Origin: CAZMSD01 sp964568855 | GTDB lineage: Bacteria; CAIWAD01 | Length of the DNA stretch: 64,000 bases | Assembly (NCBI GenBank): GCA_964568855.1 | Contig: CAZMSD010000011.1 | Coordinates: 26,902 to 90,901, forward strand | Direction: 5' to 3' | In this document: one piece after another, positions 44,469 through 53,524 of the stretch | Numbering within the stretch: the first letter of the stretch is position 1 | Layout: every line of letters begins with the position of its first letter | Program-made: the position numbers and the translations under genes | The notes under the pieces: model-generated | Told to the model about the DNA's origin: nothing | Databases searched by the model: none | Seen by the model: only the letters and a program-made list of their open reading frames with translations

Positions 44469-44523
44469 CAAGCGGAATAGTGGCAACCAGCTTTTCATAA
44501 ACCGTCCAGTAAGGATTTCCAGC

Positions 44524-45825
44524 ATGGCCGACCATCGATACGTGACCACCACTCACATCGGCGATGTGCCCGTGTCCATCATCGCCTCGCCGGAGCTGTG
44601 GATAGAGGGAACAGCGGTCGATCAGTTGCACAATGCGGCGCGTATCGAGGGCGTCGTCCGCGTGGTGGGCCTGCCCGATCTTCAGCCGGGTCGAGGGTAT
44701 CCGGTGGGCTCGGTAATCCTTGCCTGCGAGCGCCTGATCCCGATCCTGATCGACAAGGACATCGGCTGCGGCATGCTCTTCTGCAGCCTGGGCCGCCTGG
44801 CGTTGAATCGCGGAAAGCTGCGAAAGCGACTGGAAGCGCAGTTCTTCACAAGGCGCAAGGCCTTCCTTGCACCGGACGAACTGCTGGAACTGCTCTCTAG
44901 GCCGCGCCGGGGTCTACCCTGGCTGGGCGAGTTGTTCGAGCAAACCGACGAGTTACTGGAAGACGTGTATCGCGCAGTATATGGGCTGCGAGACGTGGAT
45001 CCCGAATCCGCCGGGACCTTGCTGGACGACGAACTCCTGCAGTCGGCGGCCAGGGACTGGGGCAGCCTGGGTTCCGGCAACCACTTCGCGGAATTCCAGC
45101 AGGTGGCCGAGGTGGCGGATTCCGAACTGTCCAATCTCTACCAACTCAAACGCGGTGATACAACTCTCCTGGTCCACACCGGCTCCCGGGGCTTCGGCTA
45201 TACATTAGCCTGGCGTTTTCTGGCCAGGGCACCCGAGACGGGGAAGTCGATCCCGCTCGACTCGGAGGCCGCAAGGTGTTACCTGGCAGCGATGCAGCTC
45301 GCCCTGAACTACGCGGCGCTGAACCGGCTTTTCATCCAGCTGCGGCTGCTCGAGTACTTCAAGTGGAAGGAGCTGCGCATCCTCCTGGACAAGCCCCACA
45401 ATTTCCTGGAGATCATCACCAATGACGGAGACGAAGGCCGGCTTGTGTTACATCGCAAGGGCGCGGCACCGGCCCATCCGGCGGTGAACGACGATCCGCT
45501 GGTCATTCCCGGCGCGCTGGGCAGGTCCTCCTGGTTCGCGGTAGCAGGACCGGGCGCGGATCGGTTCCTGAACAGCGTGAATCATGGAGTTGGCCGCAGG
45601 TGGAATCGCGCTCACGCCGCGGCCAAGCTGCATAGGAAAGCGATGGACAAGGGGCGCCGATCACTGACCGGCGGCGTGGAATTCATCTGCCCTGATGGGG
45701 ATACGCTTTTCGTCGAAGGCGGGGATGCGTACAAGGACATCGATAGCGTCATGGAAAGCGTCGTCGGTGCCGGTCTTGCGCGGCCGGTGGCCCGCCTGGA
45801 ACCGCAGATCACGATCAAGGAGTGA
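44524..45825 (+). CDS. RtcB-family RNA ligase, RtcB2 (PrfH-linked) type
   Basis: From ATG 44524 (AAGGA upstream) the product is 433 residues. RtcB joins RNA ends carrying 3'-phosphate or 2',3'-cyclic phosphate to 5'-hydroxyl ends, using GTP and manganese. The metal and nucleotide residues are present: DIGCGM (about residues 79-84), GSGNHFAEF (about 184), VHTGSRG (about 217), PHNFLEI and the His of NHGVGR (about 353), which becomes guanylylated in RtcB. The N-terminus (ELWIEGTAVDQLHNAA, then VVGLPDLQPGRGYPVG) resembles the RtcB2 group normally encoded next to release factor PrfH. Here the next gene is instead an AAA+ protein with a release-factor-like end. Confidence 0.88.
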   Translation: MADHRYVTTTHIGDVPVSIIASPELWIEGTAVDQLHNAARIEGVVRVVGLPDLQPGRGYPVGSVILACERLIPILIDKDIGCGMLFCSLGRLALNRGKLRKRLEAQFFTRRKAFLAPDELLELLSRPRRGLPWLGELFEQTDELLEDVYRAVYGLRDVDPESAGTLLDDELLQSAARDWGSLGSGNHFAEFQQVAEVADSELSNLYQLKRGDTTLLVHTGSRGFGYTLAWRFLARAPETGKSIPLDSEAARCYLAAMQLALNYAALNRLFIQLRLLEYFKWKELRILLDKPHNFLEIITNDGDEGRLVLHRKGAAPAHPAVNDDPLVIPGALGRSSWFAVAGPGADRFLNSVNHGVGRRWNRAHAAAKLHRKAMDKGRRSLTGGVEFICPDGDTLFVEGGDAYKDIDSVMESVVGAGLARPVARLEPQITIKE

Positions 45826-45846
45826 CCCGGAGGAGTCGACCTTTTG

Positions 45847-45859
45847 TCAAGTCGCTTGA
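45847..45859. promoter_or_regulatory. Dyad upstream of a sigma-54 promoter (copy 1)
   Basis: TCAAGTCGCTTGA is a near-perfect palindrome followed by an A-rich run. Its relatives are at 56555 and 63157. It lies about 117 bases upstream of the sigma-54 promoter of the AAA+ gene, a normal place for an enhancer-binding activator. Confidence 0.6.
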
Positions 45860-45974
45860 AAGAAAGTCACACAGCACCGAGCGGCTGATGGAGTGCGGAC
45901 CAGGTAGAGACGCGTATGCACCTTCCCTGAGGCCCGCGCGGTTTCCCGCAACCATTCCCAGAGACTCATTCGCG

Positions 45975-45990
45975 CTGGCACATGAATTGC
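45975..45990 (+). promoter_or_regulatory. Sigma-54 promoter of the ClpB-release-factor fusion gene
   Basis: TGGCACATGAATTGCC has the -24 TGGCAC and -12 TTGC elements with the invariant GG and GC ten bases apart. Transcription would start near 46001, leaving a leader of about 150 bases. Confidence 0.78.
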
Positions 45991-46153
45991 CTCACAAGAT
46001 GGGTGAGGGTCGCCGTCGACAACGAGGCTCGAAGAATGGTAAACTGAGAGCCTGTCCCGGCGTTTCGGCGTCCAGGGACAGATTCCAGCGGCGGCGCCGT
46101 TTCCACACCCCATCAAGTGGGCGTCGCCGATACCAACTCGTGGAACACAGCTC

Positions 46154-49100
46154 ATGGATTCATTGATCTTTGGCATTGTGGTCTTCGCGGCGACCCTCTC
46201 ATTCGTTCGAATCATCGGCAAGATTGGTGAATGGAATCCCGGAGGTGCAGGACAAGGCATACCCGGCGCGAAGAAGACCGACGGCACGTCCAGTATCACG
46301 GATATCCTGTTTCCGCTTCCGGAGCGCCTGGTGGAGCTCTTCAAGGCCAGCGCGCATCCCCAGGATCTGCTGGGCAGCAGGGACTTCACCGCCCTGTCGG
46401 ACGGACTCACCCATCCCGGTATTACGAGCTCCGAATTGTGCAACTACATCAGCGGAGACAATCCCCTGGTGTCATGCATCGTGCTGGAAGCGCTGGGGCG
46501 GCGAAAGACCGAAGACAGCTCGTCCGCTATCATCGATGACCTCGACGAAATCGGCGCCTGGCAGGTCTTCTTCGCCCTGCGGGCCATCCATGCCGTAGCG
46601 CTGGAGCCCGCCATCTGGCGCGTCCTGTTCGCCGCCCGCGAGGAATGGCCCAGTCACACCATCACCAAGCAGAACGTGGCCGAATTCATCGAGGAACGCG
46701 TCGCGGCGGGCGAATCCACCGATCCGGCCCACTGGAAGAACTGGCTCAAACAGCCCCAGGCGGCTATCATCATAGAGCTGCTGAAGGAGCAACAGGGATC
46801 CGCCACCCAGAAGCTGCGCCAGATGCTCACCGGCTGGCTCGAGACGTATACCGACACGAGTTGGTTCCAGGACATCGGCAGACTCTGGGATTCCGATCAC
46901 CCACCCGAGGAAGTGATGGTAAACGCCCCTATGCGGATCAGCCTGGAGCTCCTCGAGCAGGCCCTTGACCAGACTCCCCCCAAGTCCCTGGCGGTGGTGG
47001 GCGACGCGGGCACCGGCAAGTCGGCCCTGCTGAGAAGGTTGGCGGAACGGCGGCTGGCCGCGGGGGGCATTGTGTTTCAGGCCGGAGCGACGGACCTGCT
47101 GGCCGGCCAGCGCTACCTGGGCGACCTCGAAAGACGGCTCAAAGAGTTGATCGAACAACTGACCAAGAACAGCAATGTGCTCTGGCTGGTGCCCAACCTG
47201 AACGAACTGCTCAGCGCGGGGCGAGCGAGGAACGATCCGCGCAGCATCCTGGACCGTATTCTACCGCACATCGAGAGCGGGGCCATCCACCTGGTGGGCG
47301 AAACCCAGACGGAGGCCTGGGAGCATCTGTTGCAGGAAATGCCGCGTCTAAAACGCTTGTTCGAGGTCGTACGCGTCGAGGAGCTGGACAAGGAAGGCAC
47401 TCTGGAACTGGCCGGCTGGTGGGCCGACCGTCGTCGCCTGCCGGACGAGTCCACCCTGCTGGAGTCGGACATCCTGGAGGAGGCCTACCAGCTCGCCGAG
47501 CAGTATCTCAACGATCGCGCCGCGCCGGGCAACCTGATGCATCTGCTCGAGCTCGCCTGCATGCAACAGGGGACGGACCCGCAGCTGCGAAAGCCCATCG
47601 AGCGGGAAGACCTGCTGCTCACCGTGTCGAAGATGACCGGGCTGCCGGCCAGCATTCTCGACGATCGCCAGGCCCTGGACCTGGAGGACCTGCGTGAGAC
47701 ATTTCACCGGCGCGTGCTGGGACAGCCCGAGGCAGTGGATTGCCTGGTGGAGCGCGTAGCCCTGATCAAGTCCGGTCTCACGGATCCCACGCGCCCCGCG
47801 GGGGTGTTCCTGTTCGCCGGTCCCACCGGAACCGGCAAGACCGAGATCGCCAAGGTCCTGGCCGAGTTCCTCTTCGGCTCCCCGGACCGCATGATTCGCC
47901 TGGACATGAGCGAGTTCCAGACGCCCGAGGACCTGAATCGTCTGGTCGGGGAGCGTGGTGATACATCGGAGAGCTCCGTCCTGCTGAGCCGTATCCGCAA
48001 GCAGCCTTTCTCGGTGGTGCTGCTCGATGAATTCGAGAAGGCGCACCCGCAGGTCTGGGACCTGTTCCTGCAGGTTTTCGACTACGGCCGCCTGAGCGAC
48101 CGCCTGGGCAACACGGCCGACTTCCGCCACAGCATCATCATCATGACCTCCAACCTCGGCTCGCGTATTCGCCTGGGGTCCAGCATCGGCTTCCGTTCGG
48201 ATGGGCGGCTCTTTTCCTCCGCGGTCGTCGAAAAGACCATCGGTGAAACATTCAGCCGGGAGTTCATCAACCGCCTTGACCGGGTAGTGATTTTCCGCCC
48301 CCTCAGCCGATCCGTCATGCGTTCGATCCTGCGCAAGGAACTGGCGGACGTGCTGCAGCGGCGCGGGCTGCGCCACCGCGAGTGGGCGCTGGAGTGGGAG
48401 GAGACGGCGCTCGAATTCCTTTTGGAACAGGGCTTCACGGGCGACCTGGGGGCTCGACCACTGAAACGCGCAGTGGAGCGATACCTGTTATCCCCTCTGG
48501 CCATGACGATCGTCGACCACCAGTTTCCGGAGGGCGATCAGTTTCTCTACGTACGAAGGGAAGAAAACGGATTGCGCGTGGAGTTCATCGATCCCGACGC
48601 GGATGTATCGGCGTTTCCAGAGGTGACTGCCGACCTCAGAGCGGAAGCAGCCGACGAACAGGTGCTGAGTCTGCGTTCGCTGGTACTCGAGGCTCGCGGC
48701 ACACGGCGGGAAATGGACTTCCTTGTGACGCGCTGGGAGAAACTGATGGAAGAAGTAGAGGGCGCTACCTGGCAGGAACGCAAGGAGGAGGGACTGGCCA
48801 GGATGGCCGAACCCGAATTCTGGAAGCGGCCCGAGCGCTTTCGCTGGCTGGGAAACGTGGAGTACATGGACCGGATTGAATCGGGCGCGAACTCGGCGGG
48901 TGCACTGCTGGAGCGATTGCGGGGCCAACATCCCGGGCAGCGGGACCAGTTCCCGGCGAACATGTTACAGCGCCTGGCGCAGCGACTCTACCTGCTGGAT
49001 ATGGCGCAAACCGGCCTGCTGGATGGACAACCGCACGATGCGATCCTGCAGCTGCGGGCGCAGGGAATCATGCCCCGGACCGGTGAGCCGGAGTGGGAGT

Positions 49101-49531
49101 TCTACCAGCGACTGATCGGGATGTATGCCGGTTGGGGCAAGAAGAGACGCATGCGCGGCGACATCCTCCTGCGGTCATCAGAAGATGATCACGGAGAATG
49201 CATCCTGGTCTTTTCAGGACTGGGCGCTTACTCCATCCTGGCTCCCGAGACCGGTCTGCACGTGTTCGAGGTACCCAGGCGGGGGGACCGGAGCTTCACG
49301 CGTTACAACGTCCGGGTGCGGGTTGCACCAGTACCCGATGAACATCCGGGCGACCGCCAGGAGGCTCTTGAGGCGGCACGCCGGATCCTGGCAGGGGCCG
49401 GAGAAAGCGCATCGAGGATTGTGCGCCACTACCGCGAGAATCCTTCACCGCTGGTCCGGGACCACGTGCGGGATTGGCGCAGCGGGCGCCTGGACCGCGT
49501 GCTCGAAGGGGATTTCGACCTGGTCTGCTGA
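46154..49531 (+). CDS. Membrane-anchored ClpB-like AAA+ protein fused to a release-factor-2-like region
   Basis: The product has 1125 residues. An N-terminal hydrophobic helix (LIFGIVVFAATLSFVRIIG) is a likely anchor. The first AAA+ domain has Walker A GDAGTGKS (about 283), but its Walker B region reads VLWLVPNLNELLSAG instead of a DE-containing motif. The second has Walker A GPTGTGKT (about 556), Walker B VVLLDEFEKAHP and a conserved NRLD. From about residue 835 the sequence follows release factor 2: YMDRIESG, EFYQRLIGMYAGWGKK, LGAYSILAPETGLHVFEVP and the tail VRDHVRDWRSGRLDRVLEGD. The GGQ peptidyl-hydrolase domain between the last two is absent. It may unfold or extract clients from stalled ribosomes (inference). 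Confidence 0.85.
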   Translation: MDSLIFGIVVFAATLSFVRIIGKIGEWNPGGAGQGIPGAKKTDGTSSITDILFPLPERLVELFKASAHPQDLLGSRDFTALSDGLTHPGITSSELCNYISGDNPLVSCIVLEALGRRKTEDSSSAIIDDLDEIGAWQVFFALRAIHAVALEPAIWRVLFAAREEWPSHTITKQNVAEFIEERVAAGESTDPAHWKNWLKQPQAAIIIELLKEQQGSATQKLRQMLTGWLETYTDTSWFQDIGRLWDSDHPPEEVMVNAPMRISLELLEQALDQTPPKSLAVVGDAGTGKSALLRRLAERRLAAGGIVFQAGATDLLAGQRYLGDLERRLKELIEQLTKNSNVLWLVPNLNELLSAGRARNDPRSILDRILPHIESGAIHLVGETQTEAWEHLLQEMPRLKRLFEVVRVEELDKEGTLELAGWWADRRRLPDESTLLESDILEEAYQLAEQYLNDRAAPGNLMHLLELACMQQGTDPQLRKPIEREDLLLTVSKMTGLPASILDDRQALDLEDLRETFHRRVLGQPEAVDCLVERVALIKSGLTDPTRPAGVFLFAGPTGTGKTEIAKVLAEFLFGSPDRMIRLDMSEFQTPEDLNRLVGERGDTSESSVLLSRIRKQPFSVVLLDEFEKAHPQVWDLFLQVFDYGRLSDRLGNTADFRHSIIIMTSNLGSRIRLGSSIGFRSDGRLFSSAVVEKTIGETFSREFINRLDRVVIFRPLSRSVMRSILRKELADVLQRRGLRHREWALEWEETALEFLLEQGFTGDLGARPLKRAVERYLLSPLAMTIVDHQFPEGDQFLYVRREENGLRVEFIDPDADVSAFPEVTADLRAEAADEQVLSLRSLVLEARGTRREMDFLVTRWEKLMEEVEGATWQERKEEGLARMAEPEFWKRPERFRWLGNVEYMDRIESGANSAGALLERLRGQHPGQRDQFPANMLQRLAQRLYLLDMAQTGLLDGQPHDAILQLRAQGIMPRTGEPEWEFYQRLIGMYAGWGKKRRMRGDILLRSSEDDHGECILVFSGLGAYSILAPETGLHVFEVPRRGDRSFTRYNVRVRVAPVPDEHPGDRQEALEAARRILAGAGESASRIVRHYRENPSPLVRDHVRDWRSGRLDRVLEGDFDLVC

Positions 49532-49624
49532 TATTGGATCTCCGCGAGCTGGAATCACGTTTTCCGTGTATCACGGCCGGTTGGACGCCGTCACCCGATC
49601 ACGGAGTCAACAACAAGGGAAACG
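49532..49624. other. Short gap before the TPR/transglutaminase gene
   Basis: It contains one GTATCAC motif (49568-49574) and the ribosome site AAGGGA of the next gene. I see no strong promoter, so the next gene may be read through from the AAA+ gene. Confidence 0.3.
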
Positions 49625-52600
49625 ATGAAACGGAATCACAATCCTGGCTTGACCATCTGGATTACTGTGTTGCTCTGCACCTCGGCCGTACGAGCCCTCA
49701 CGCTTGAAGAGACCGAGCAGATACTCGCCGAAGACCGCTACGCTGAAGCGGCGAAAAAATACGAGGCACTGGTTTCGGAACAGACCCTGGGCGCGGCGGC
49801 TCGCGCCCAGGCCTGGCGCGGCAAGGCCCTGGCGCACCTGGCGCGAATGGAAGACGTGGAAGCCATGCGCTGCCTGGCGCAGGCCGTGCTCGCGCAGCCT
49901 GATTACGCGGGAAACATCGGCCTGCTCAACAGGGTCGAGTGGCTGGTGCTGAACTGCGGACCCTCGCTGGAATGGCCCGCGCTGATGGCGGACCTGCGAG
50001 AAGCCGCAAAGGACTTCCCGGAGCTGATCTGCGAGCTGGATTACCTGCAGATCATCCTCGACAAGTGCAGGGGCGAGTTCGCCCGCGCCGATTCCCTGTC
50101 CGCCGTCTTCTCCCACGTCGACCGCTACCTGGTGGCGGGCCCCTTCCCCAACGTCGCCGGTTCCGGCTTCACGGCGTCGTACGAGCCTGAATGGGAAATC
50201 GACACCACGGCCACCTATCGCGGGAACCGGGGACAGAGCTTCGGCTGGATGAAGGTGAACACCCAGAGCGCCAGCGACGTTGTTCACGACGGACGGGTGG
50301 ACCTGGACCTTCTGCTGGACGACGAGGCCTACGCGGCGGTCTATGCCGTGACACACGTACGGAGCGAAGGGGAGAGACCGGCGGTGATCCACGTTTCCGG
50401 GGGCGGGTCCTTCCGGCTGTGGTGCAACGGGGAACTCGCGCTCAGCGAACCCGAGTACCGGGTCGCCGGCGACCCGCTCTACCTGGCGCCGGTGAGGCTC
50501 CGCGCGGGCTGGAACCGCCTGTTGCTGAAGGTCTGCGCGGAAAGGGAGAAGCTCTTCTTCAACCTGCGAATCAGCGACACTACGGGCGCTCCCCTGGCGC
50601 TGCAGGTCGATCCGGATCCTTCGCGTTACACGGCAAGCGGTACCGGCGGGGAGCGAGGCGCGAACACCCCGCTCGAGGGCGTGGCGAACTTCCCCGAGCA
50701 CACGTGGCTGCGGCGCTGGCAGGCGCAGGAAGCCGAGGCCTCCCTGGCGGACCTGTACTGGAAAACCGTGTTCCTGATGGATCGCCGCTTCTCCGCTGAG
50801 GCGGAGGAGCTGCTGGAAGGGGCAGGCGGCCGCCCGGAGGGCTCCGCTTTGCTGAAAAACCTCCAGGCACTGCTGATGGAGATCAAGCACCGGGAGAAGG
50901 AAGCCGGGGAGATCCGACAGCAGGCGGCCCGGCAGGCGCCGGAACTGCTGAGGGCGCGCGTGGCCTGGATGGTGCAGTTGATGGGCGAAGGCGAGATCGA
51001 GCGAGCCTGGCAGCTGATGGAGGAAGTGGAGGAACTGTTTCCGGACTCTGCACAGCTGAGGATGTTCGAGGGACTGCGCCAGGCCTTCAACGGCTCGGTC
51101 CAGGAGGGGCTGGCGGTGATACAGCGGGGATTCGAGGAACAACCAGGGAATACCGGCTTACAGAAGTCCTACTACCGCTTGTTGCACAGCGCGGGCAGCA
51201 AGGACGAACAGGAACAGGCGATACGTCGATTCCATGAAGAGCGGAAGGACGTGGGAAGCCATGCCCATGCGCTGGCCACGCGCCACCAGCAGCGCCATGA
51301 AACAGAGCTGGCACTGGAATGGCTGGATAAAGCCCGGCGGGCGGGCCTGCGGGCGGACAAGGTCTATCGGGAGAAGACCGCTGCGCTGGAGCAGCGCGGA
51401 AGACTCGAAGAGGCGCTCGAACAGGCCCGCGAGGGACTGCGCCTGGCTCCCCGCAGCCGTAGACTGAACGGGTCCGCGGCCAACCTCCTGATGAAGCTGG
51501 GTCATGAACGGGATGCCCTGCCGCACCTGGAAGCCTGCGTATCACGCGAGCCCTCCGATTTCGAGAAGCGAGATCTGATCCGGCGCATCCGGGACTTGAA
51601 GCCGCTGATGGAGTACTTCCCCGAGCTGGATCAGCAGTCTTTACGGGCCGAAGATCTAGGCTGGGTCGAGGAGGGCGAGCACGCCGTGTACCTCTTTGAT
51701 TCCGGGGAGTACACGGTCCATCCGGACGGGGCGACGGAATGGCGTCACCACTTCTGCATCAAGCTGCTGGACGAAGCGGGCGTGGAGAACTACCGCGAAA
51801 CCGTGCTGCCCATCGAAGGCGCGAACCAGGAGCTGGAGATAGCCCGGACGATCAAGGCGGACGGCCGGGTGATCGATGCGGAGCACAAGGGCATGGAGGT
51901 AGCCTTCGCCGATGTGGCGCCAGGCGATCTTGTCGAGGCGCGGTACGTGATGCGCAAGACGCAAACGGTCGGCCTCTACGAGCGTTTCTGGAATTCCCAC
52001 TTCTTCCAGGTGGACCTGCCTTGCCTGCTCTGTCGTTTCTCTTTACTCATGCCGGAAGACATGGAGTACACGTACAAGACCTATCACATGGAACTTCAAC
52101 CGGCGAGTACCGTGGAAGACGGCCTGCGGCTGGACGTCTTCGAGGACTGGCGCCGGCCTTCCTACCTGGTGGAACCGGGAATGCCGCCGGAAGAGGAATC
52201 CATCGCCTGGATCGACTGCAGCAATGTTTCCGACTGGCGGGAAATCGTCGAATGGTACGAGGGCATGTCCTCCGGCCGACTGCGCGCGCGGGACGAGATC
52301 CGCAGGCTGGCCGTCGAACTGGGCGCGGGGGCGGCGGACGACAGCACGCGCCTGCGCCGTGTAGCACACCACGTACTGGAGGAGTACCAGTACCAGGGCG
52401 GAGCCTTCTCCATCAGCGGCTTCATCCCCCGGTCGATGAAGGAGATCCTGCGCACCCGCTATGGCGACTGCAAGGACCTTTCGGCGCTGATCATCAGCCT
52501 GTTGCGCGAAATGGGGATCGAGGCCTGCTTCGCCCTGGTCAACAGCCGCGAGGTGATGACCATGCCCTACCTGCCCTCGCCGCGCTTCACCCATGCCGTG

Positions 52601-53428
52601 GTGCGCGCGCGGACGGAGGACGGCCGCGTCTTCTGGATCGACCCCACCGCCAAAGGGCTGCGCTTCCCCAACATTCCCTCGGAGCTGGAAGGCATGCCGG
52701 CCCTGCTGGTGGACCCGGCGCGACCGGAATTCGTGATCATCCCCAAGGACGCGACGGCAACGAACCGCACGCGTTCCGACCTCGCCGCGCGGATAGAAGA
52801 GGACGGCGCTATGCAAGTGCGCGGAGAGGTCCTCTACACGGGCGAGGACGCGCAGATGATCCGTCTCACGCTGGCCGGCATCGCGCCGGAACAGAAAGAG
52901 GAACTCGTGCGCTACATGGCCTGCCAGGAGTTTCCCGGCGCCCGGCTGGAGGAATACGAGCTGACGGCCGGTCCGGACCTGGAGGAGGACGTGCGACTCA
53001 GCTTCAGCTACGCGCTGGACGCGGCGGCCACCTTCGCCGGGGGGATGATGATCCTGCCCCTGCCCTGGGCCGTGAACCGCGTGCCCCGCGACCTGGTCTC
53101 GCTCGAGTCGCGTGAGACGCCGCTGGTCAACGAAGGCTATCGCGGCCTCTTCGAGGAAACCGTCACCCTGAGCATGCCGGAGGATTTCGAGCTGGTCACC
53201 GAGATGAAGCCCGTCTCCCTGGAATGCACATTGGGCAGGTACAGCATCGGCCAGGTGACCGGGATCGCCAACGACGAAGACCCTGCAGCCGTCGAACCCA
53301 TTGTGCTCCACCGGCAATTCGAGGTGGACTCGATCCGGGTGTCCCAGGAGGACTATCCCGAATTCCGCGAGATGATTCTAAAAGCCTGGCGCGCGGAGAA
53401 CGAGCAGCTCGTGTTACGGGAGAAGTGA
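49625..53428 (+). CDS. TPR protein with DUF3857 and transglutaminase-like domains
   Basis: The 1267-residue exported protein has a signal peptide (TIWITVLLCTSAVRA). TPR-like helices occupy the N-terminal part and residues about 370-650 (for example HLARMEDVEAMRCLAQAVLA and LEEALEQAREGLRLAPRS). A beta-rich jelly-roll-like region (about 150-320) lies between them. The DUF3857 domain (about 680-860) is followed by a transglutaminase-like core with Cys in RYGDCKDLSALI, His in RFTHAVVRA and Asp in WIDPTAKG. The C-terminus is a beta domain. Such proteins are periplasmic; some are peptidases or cross-linkers, most are uncharacterised. It follows the AAA+ gene by 93 bases on the same strand. Confidence 0.82.
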   Translation: MKRNHNPGLTIWITVLLCTSAVRALTLEETEQILAEDRYAEAAKKYEALVSEQTLGAAARAQAWRGKALAHLARMEDVEAMRCLAQAVLAQPDYAGNIGLLNRVEWLVLNCGPSLEWPALMADLREAAKDFPELICELDYLQIILDKCRGEFARADSLSAVFSHVDRYLVAGPFPNVAGSGFTASYEPEWEIDTTATYRGNRGQSFGWMKVNTQSASDVVHDGRVDLDLLLDDEAYAAVYAVTHVRSEGERPAVIHVSGGGSFRLWCNGELALSEPEYRVAGDPLYLAPVRLRAGWNRLLLKVCAEREKLFFNLRISDTTGAPLALQVDPDPSRYTASGTGGERGANTPLEGVANFPEHTWLRRWQAQEAEASLADLYWKTVFLMDRRFSAEAEELLEGAGGRPEGSALLKNLQALLMEIKHREKEAGEIRQQAARQAPELLRARVAWMVQLMGEGEIERAWQLMEEVEELFPDSAQLRMFEGLRQAFNGSVQEGLAVIQRGFEEQPGNTGLQKSYYRLLHSAGSKDEQEQAIRRFHEERKDVGSHAHALATRHQQRHETELALEWLDKARRAGLRADKVYREKTAALEQRGRLEEALEQAREGLRLAPRSRRLNGSAANLLMKLGHERDALPHLEACVSREPSDFEKRDLIRRIRDLKPLMEYFPELDQQSLRAEDLGWVEEGEHAVYLFDSGEYTVHPDGATEWRHHFCIKLLDEAGVENYRETVLPIEGANQELEIARTIKADGRVIDAEHKGMEVAFADVAPGDLVEARYVMRKTQTVGLYERFWNSHFFQVDLPCLLCRFSLLMPEDMEYTYKTYHMELQPASTVEDGLRLDVFEDWRRPSYLVEPGMPPEEESIAWIDCSNVSDWREIVEWYEGMSSGRLRARDEIRRLAVELGAGAADDSTRLRRVAHHVLEEYQYQGGAFSISGFIPRSMKEILRTRYGDCKDLSALIISLLREMGIEACFALVNSREVMTMPYLPSPRFTHAVVRARTEDGRVFWIDPTAKGLRFPNIPSELEGMPALLVDPARPEFVIIPKDATATNRTRSDLAARIEEDGAMQVRGEVLYTGEDAQMIRLTLAGIAPEQKEELVRYMACQEFPGARLEEYELTAGPDLEEDVRLSFSYALDAAATFAGGMMILPLPWAVNRVPRDLVSLESRETPLVNEGYRGLFEETVTLSMPEDFELVTEMKPVSLECTLGRYSIGQVTGIANDEDPAAVEPIVLHRQFEVDSIRVSQEDYPEFREMILKAWRAENEQLVLREK

Positions 53429-53524
53429 GTCACGGCGTGTTCAGCTTCCCCGCACCGTGAAGCGCCGTCGATGCACTCGACCGGATGATCATCATGCTCG
53501 AATAGACTTCTGGACCTGGAGGCA

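Noticed and set aside
44446..44523. Upstream start of the RtcB-like gene at 44446
   Set aside because: It would lie upstream of the predicted sigma-54 transcription start. ATG 44524 has a ribosome site and begins the conserved region.
49538..49555. GG-N10-GC match before the TPR/transglutaminase gene
   Set aside because: The -24 and -12 flanks (TTGGATC, GAGC) do not fit the sigma-54 consensus.
51310..51330. GG-N10-GC match (TGGCACTGGAATGGCT) inside the TPR gene
   Set aside because: It is within coding sequence on the sense strand and lacks the TTGC -12 element.
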